31,593 bases of DNA, from NCBI GenBank assembly GCA_937911265.1, contig CALDRG010000101.1:1-31593 (forward strand), in the 5' to 3' direction. The DNA comes from Thalassarchaeum sp002495735. Its GTDB lineage: Archaea > Thermoplasmatota > Poseidoniia > Poseidoniales > Thalassarchaeaceae. Below, in pieces: positions 30,588-31,593 of this stretch (positions are counted from its first letter, which is position 1; each line of letters opens with the position of its first letter). The notes under the pieces were generated by a model that was not told the DNA's origin, did not search any database, and saw only the letters and a program-made list of their open reading frames with translations. The translations under genes were made by a program, and so were the position numbers.

Positions 30588-31593
30588 ATGGCATCGGTAG
30601 ACTGGCGTCACATCCCCACGGTTCTGTATCCGCAGGAGATTCTCGACAAGGCGTTCAGCAGAGCCAGCAAACAGTCCGATCTGGTCGAAGATCCCGACAA
30701 GTACCACAGGGTGCGCAAGCAGATGGACCGGATGGTGCAGTCTGCAGCCGACGTTATCAGCACCACGCTGCTGAAGTGGGTCAGCCGATGGCCGAGCCTA
30801 AACACGCTTTCGGAGTTCGACCAGGCCCTAATCGACGCTGCCGTCGGCAATGATGAGTACCGCAAGACCCTCGGAACAATTCAATGGGCTGCTGAGCAGG
30901 TCCGCAAGATAGCCGGCGAGACCCAAAGGAAAATACTGAGGCTACGCAATATCGAGGGCTTCCACGATGCCCGAAGACATGCATACGGCAGATTCTCCTC
31001 AATCCTCGACCAGATATCGCCACAGATACTGTGGTTGGGCGAGGCCCGCAATATCCTGCGCGAACTGCCCTCACTGGATTCGGCAGAGCCTTGCATTGTG
31101 GTAGCCGGAGCTCCGAATGTCGGTAAGTCGGCGCTGATTACCGCCCTGTCGAGCGGAGAGCCTGAAGTCGCATCCTACCCTTTCACGACCAAGCAACTCC
31201 ACCTTGGGCACTTCGAGCACCGCAGGAGGGCCTACCAGATGGTGGACACGCCCGGTTTGCTAGATAGGCCAATGGTCGAACGTAATCGAATTGAGATGCA
31301 GGCCATCGCGGCGCTTGAGCACACCGGAGATGTGCTTTTGTTCCTAGTCGATGCTACAGAAGGCACCACTTCTCCACTCAATGAGCAGGAGCGCCTGCTC
31401 ACTGAGGTCAGGCAGTTGATGTCCGAGCGTCCGATGATAGTCATCCACAGCAAGAGTGACATCCTAGAGAATCCTCTTGAAGGCGCCGAGACCCTAATCA
31501 GCGCGCAGACGGGAGAGGGTCTCGAGGAGCTCCGTACGAGGCTAATCGAGACGATAGGGGCGGACGATATAATCGATCCATTGAGCCTGCCTG
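30588..31593 (+). CDS. NOG1-type GTP-binding protein (3'-partial)
   Basis: The frame is open from ATG 30588 to the window edge (335 codons). A helical N-terminal region (about residues 1-165) contains LYPQEILDKAFSRASKQSD. The GTPase domain then follows, with G1 GAPNVGKSAL, a G2 Thr in YPFTTKQLHLGH, G3 DTPGLLDRP, a G4 in the variant form HSKSD instead of NKxD, and G5 SAQTGEG. The combination of the N-terminal extension and YPFTTK matches the NOG1/Obg-related family, which assists assembly of the large ribosomal subunit. The gene is divergent from the uncharacterised protein at 30020-30472 across a 115-base gap. The C-terminal end is not visible. Confidence 0.9.
   Translation, partial: MASVDWRHIPTVLYPQEILDKAFSRASKQSDLVEDPDKYHRVRKQMDRMVQSAADVISTTLLKWVSRWPSLNTLSEFDQALIDAAVGNDEYRKTLGTIQWAAEQVRKIAGETQRKILRLRNIEGFHDARRHAYGRFSSILDQISPQILWLGEARNILRELPSLDSAEPCIVVAGAPNVGKSALITALSSGEPEVASYPFTTKQLHLGHFEHRRRAYQMVDTPGLLDRPMVERNRIEMQAIAALEHTGDVLLFLVDATEGTTSPLNEQERLLTEVRQLMSERPMIVIHSKSDILENPLEGAETLISAQTGEGLEELRTRLIETIGADDIIDPLSLP

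Noticed and set aside
1..31593. CRISPR array, insertion sequence, integrase or rRNA/tRNA genes
   Set aside because: I looked for repeated spaced units, transposase motifs and RNA consensus and saw none; this was by eye without tools.

Overview
The window looks like chromosomal DNA from a marine planktonic archaeon of the Thermoplasmatota, most plausibly Marine Group II (Candidatus Poseidoniales). This is inferred from gene content and not from any marker search. Archaeal hallmarks are aIF2-beta, class I lysyl-tRNA synthetase, the tRNA C56 2'-O-methylase Trm56, the PRTase-type regulator GfcR, a TraB/PrgY-family protein and a NOG1-type GTPase. They are mixed with bacterial-type genes (CarAB, polar amino-acid ABC importer, NfeD/flotillin, thiolase), and the proteins are rich in Asp and Glu. 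Genes are tightly packed, with many ATGA start/stop overlaps and several TATA-like boxes about 27 bases before a start codon, as expected for leaderless archaeal transcripts. I see no rRNA, tRNA, CRISPR array or insertion sequence, and no gene-free stretch longer than about 250 bases.

Layout. 1-2579 (+): end of an amino-acid ABC importer operon (permease, large permease, ATPase). 2642-3529 (+): MscS channel, whose stop codon shares a CTAG palindrome with the stop of a convergent NAD kinase-like gene (3526-4416, -). 4542-7845 (+): lipoprotein, ABC exporter and hotdog thioesterase, start-to-stop overlapped. 7891-10674 (+): two small membrane proteins, an NfeD-like protein and a flotillin. 10729-11964 (+): thiolase. 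12025-12852 (+): two DUF2061 membrane proteins separated by a hairpin-rich spacer. 12863-19077 (-): a compact cluster in transcription order folP, traB-like, a fused iron-sulfur/NrfD membrane subunit, and a molybdopterin oxidoreductase catalytic subunit. 19133-25122 (+): membrane protein, trm56, carA, carB. 25136-27826 (-): dut, gfcR, lysS. 27917-28327 (+): aIF2-beta. 28349-30472 (-): uncharacterised protein, pterin carbinolamine dehydratase, thioredoxin-fold [2Fe-2S] ferredoxin, MDR quinone reductase. 30588-end (+): NOG1-type GTPase, cut by the window edge.

How the genes work together. Most genes are core metabolism and translation: pyrimidine and arginine precursor supply, folate, dUTP control and tRNA charging or modification. 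Uptake and surface functions also appear: an amino-acid importer, a mechanosensitive channel, a lipoprotein with its exporter, and flotillin membrane scaffolds. The most unusual part is the molybdoenzyme cluster at 12863-17012. Its catalytic subunit has no visible Tat signal, and its four-cluster ferredoxin subunit is fused to the NrfD-type membrane subunit. The reading frame begins one base after a perfect 10-bp inverted repeat. Together these suggest a two-polypeptide quinone-linked oxidoreductase facing the cytoplasm, with unknown substrate; a sulfur compound is one possibility.
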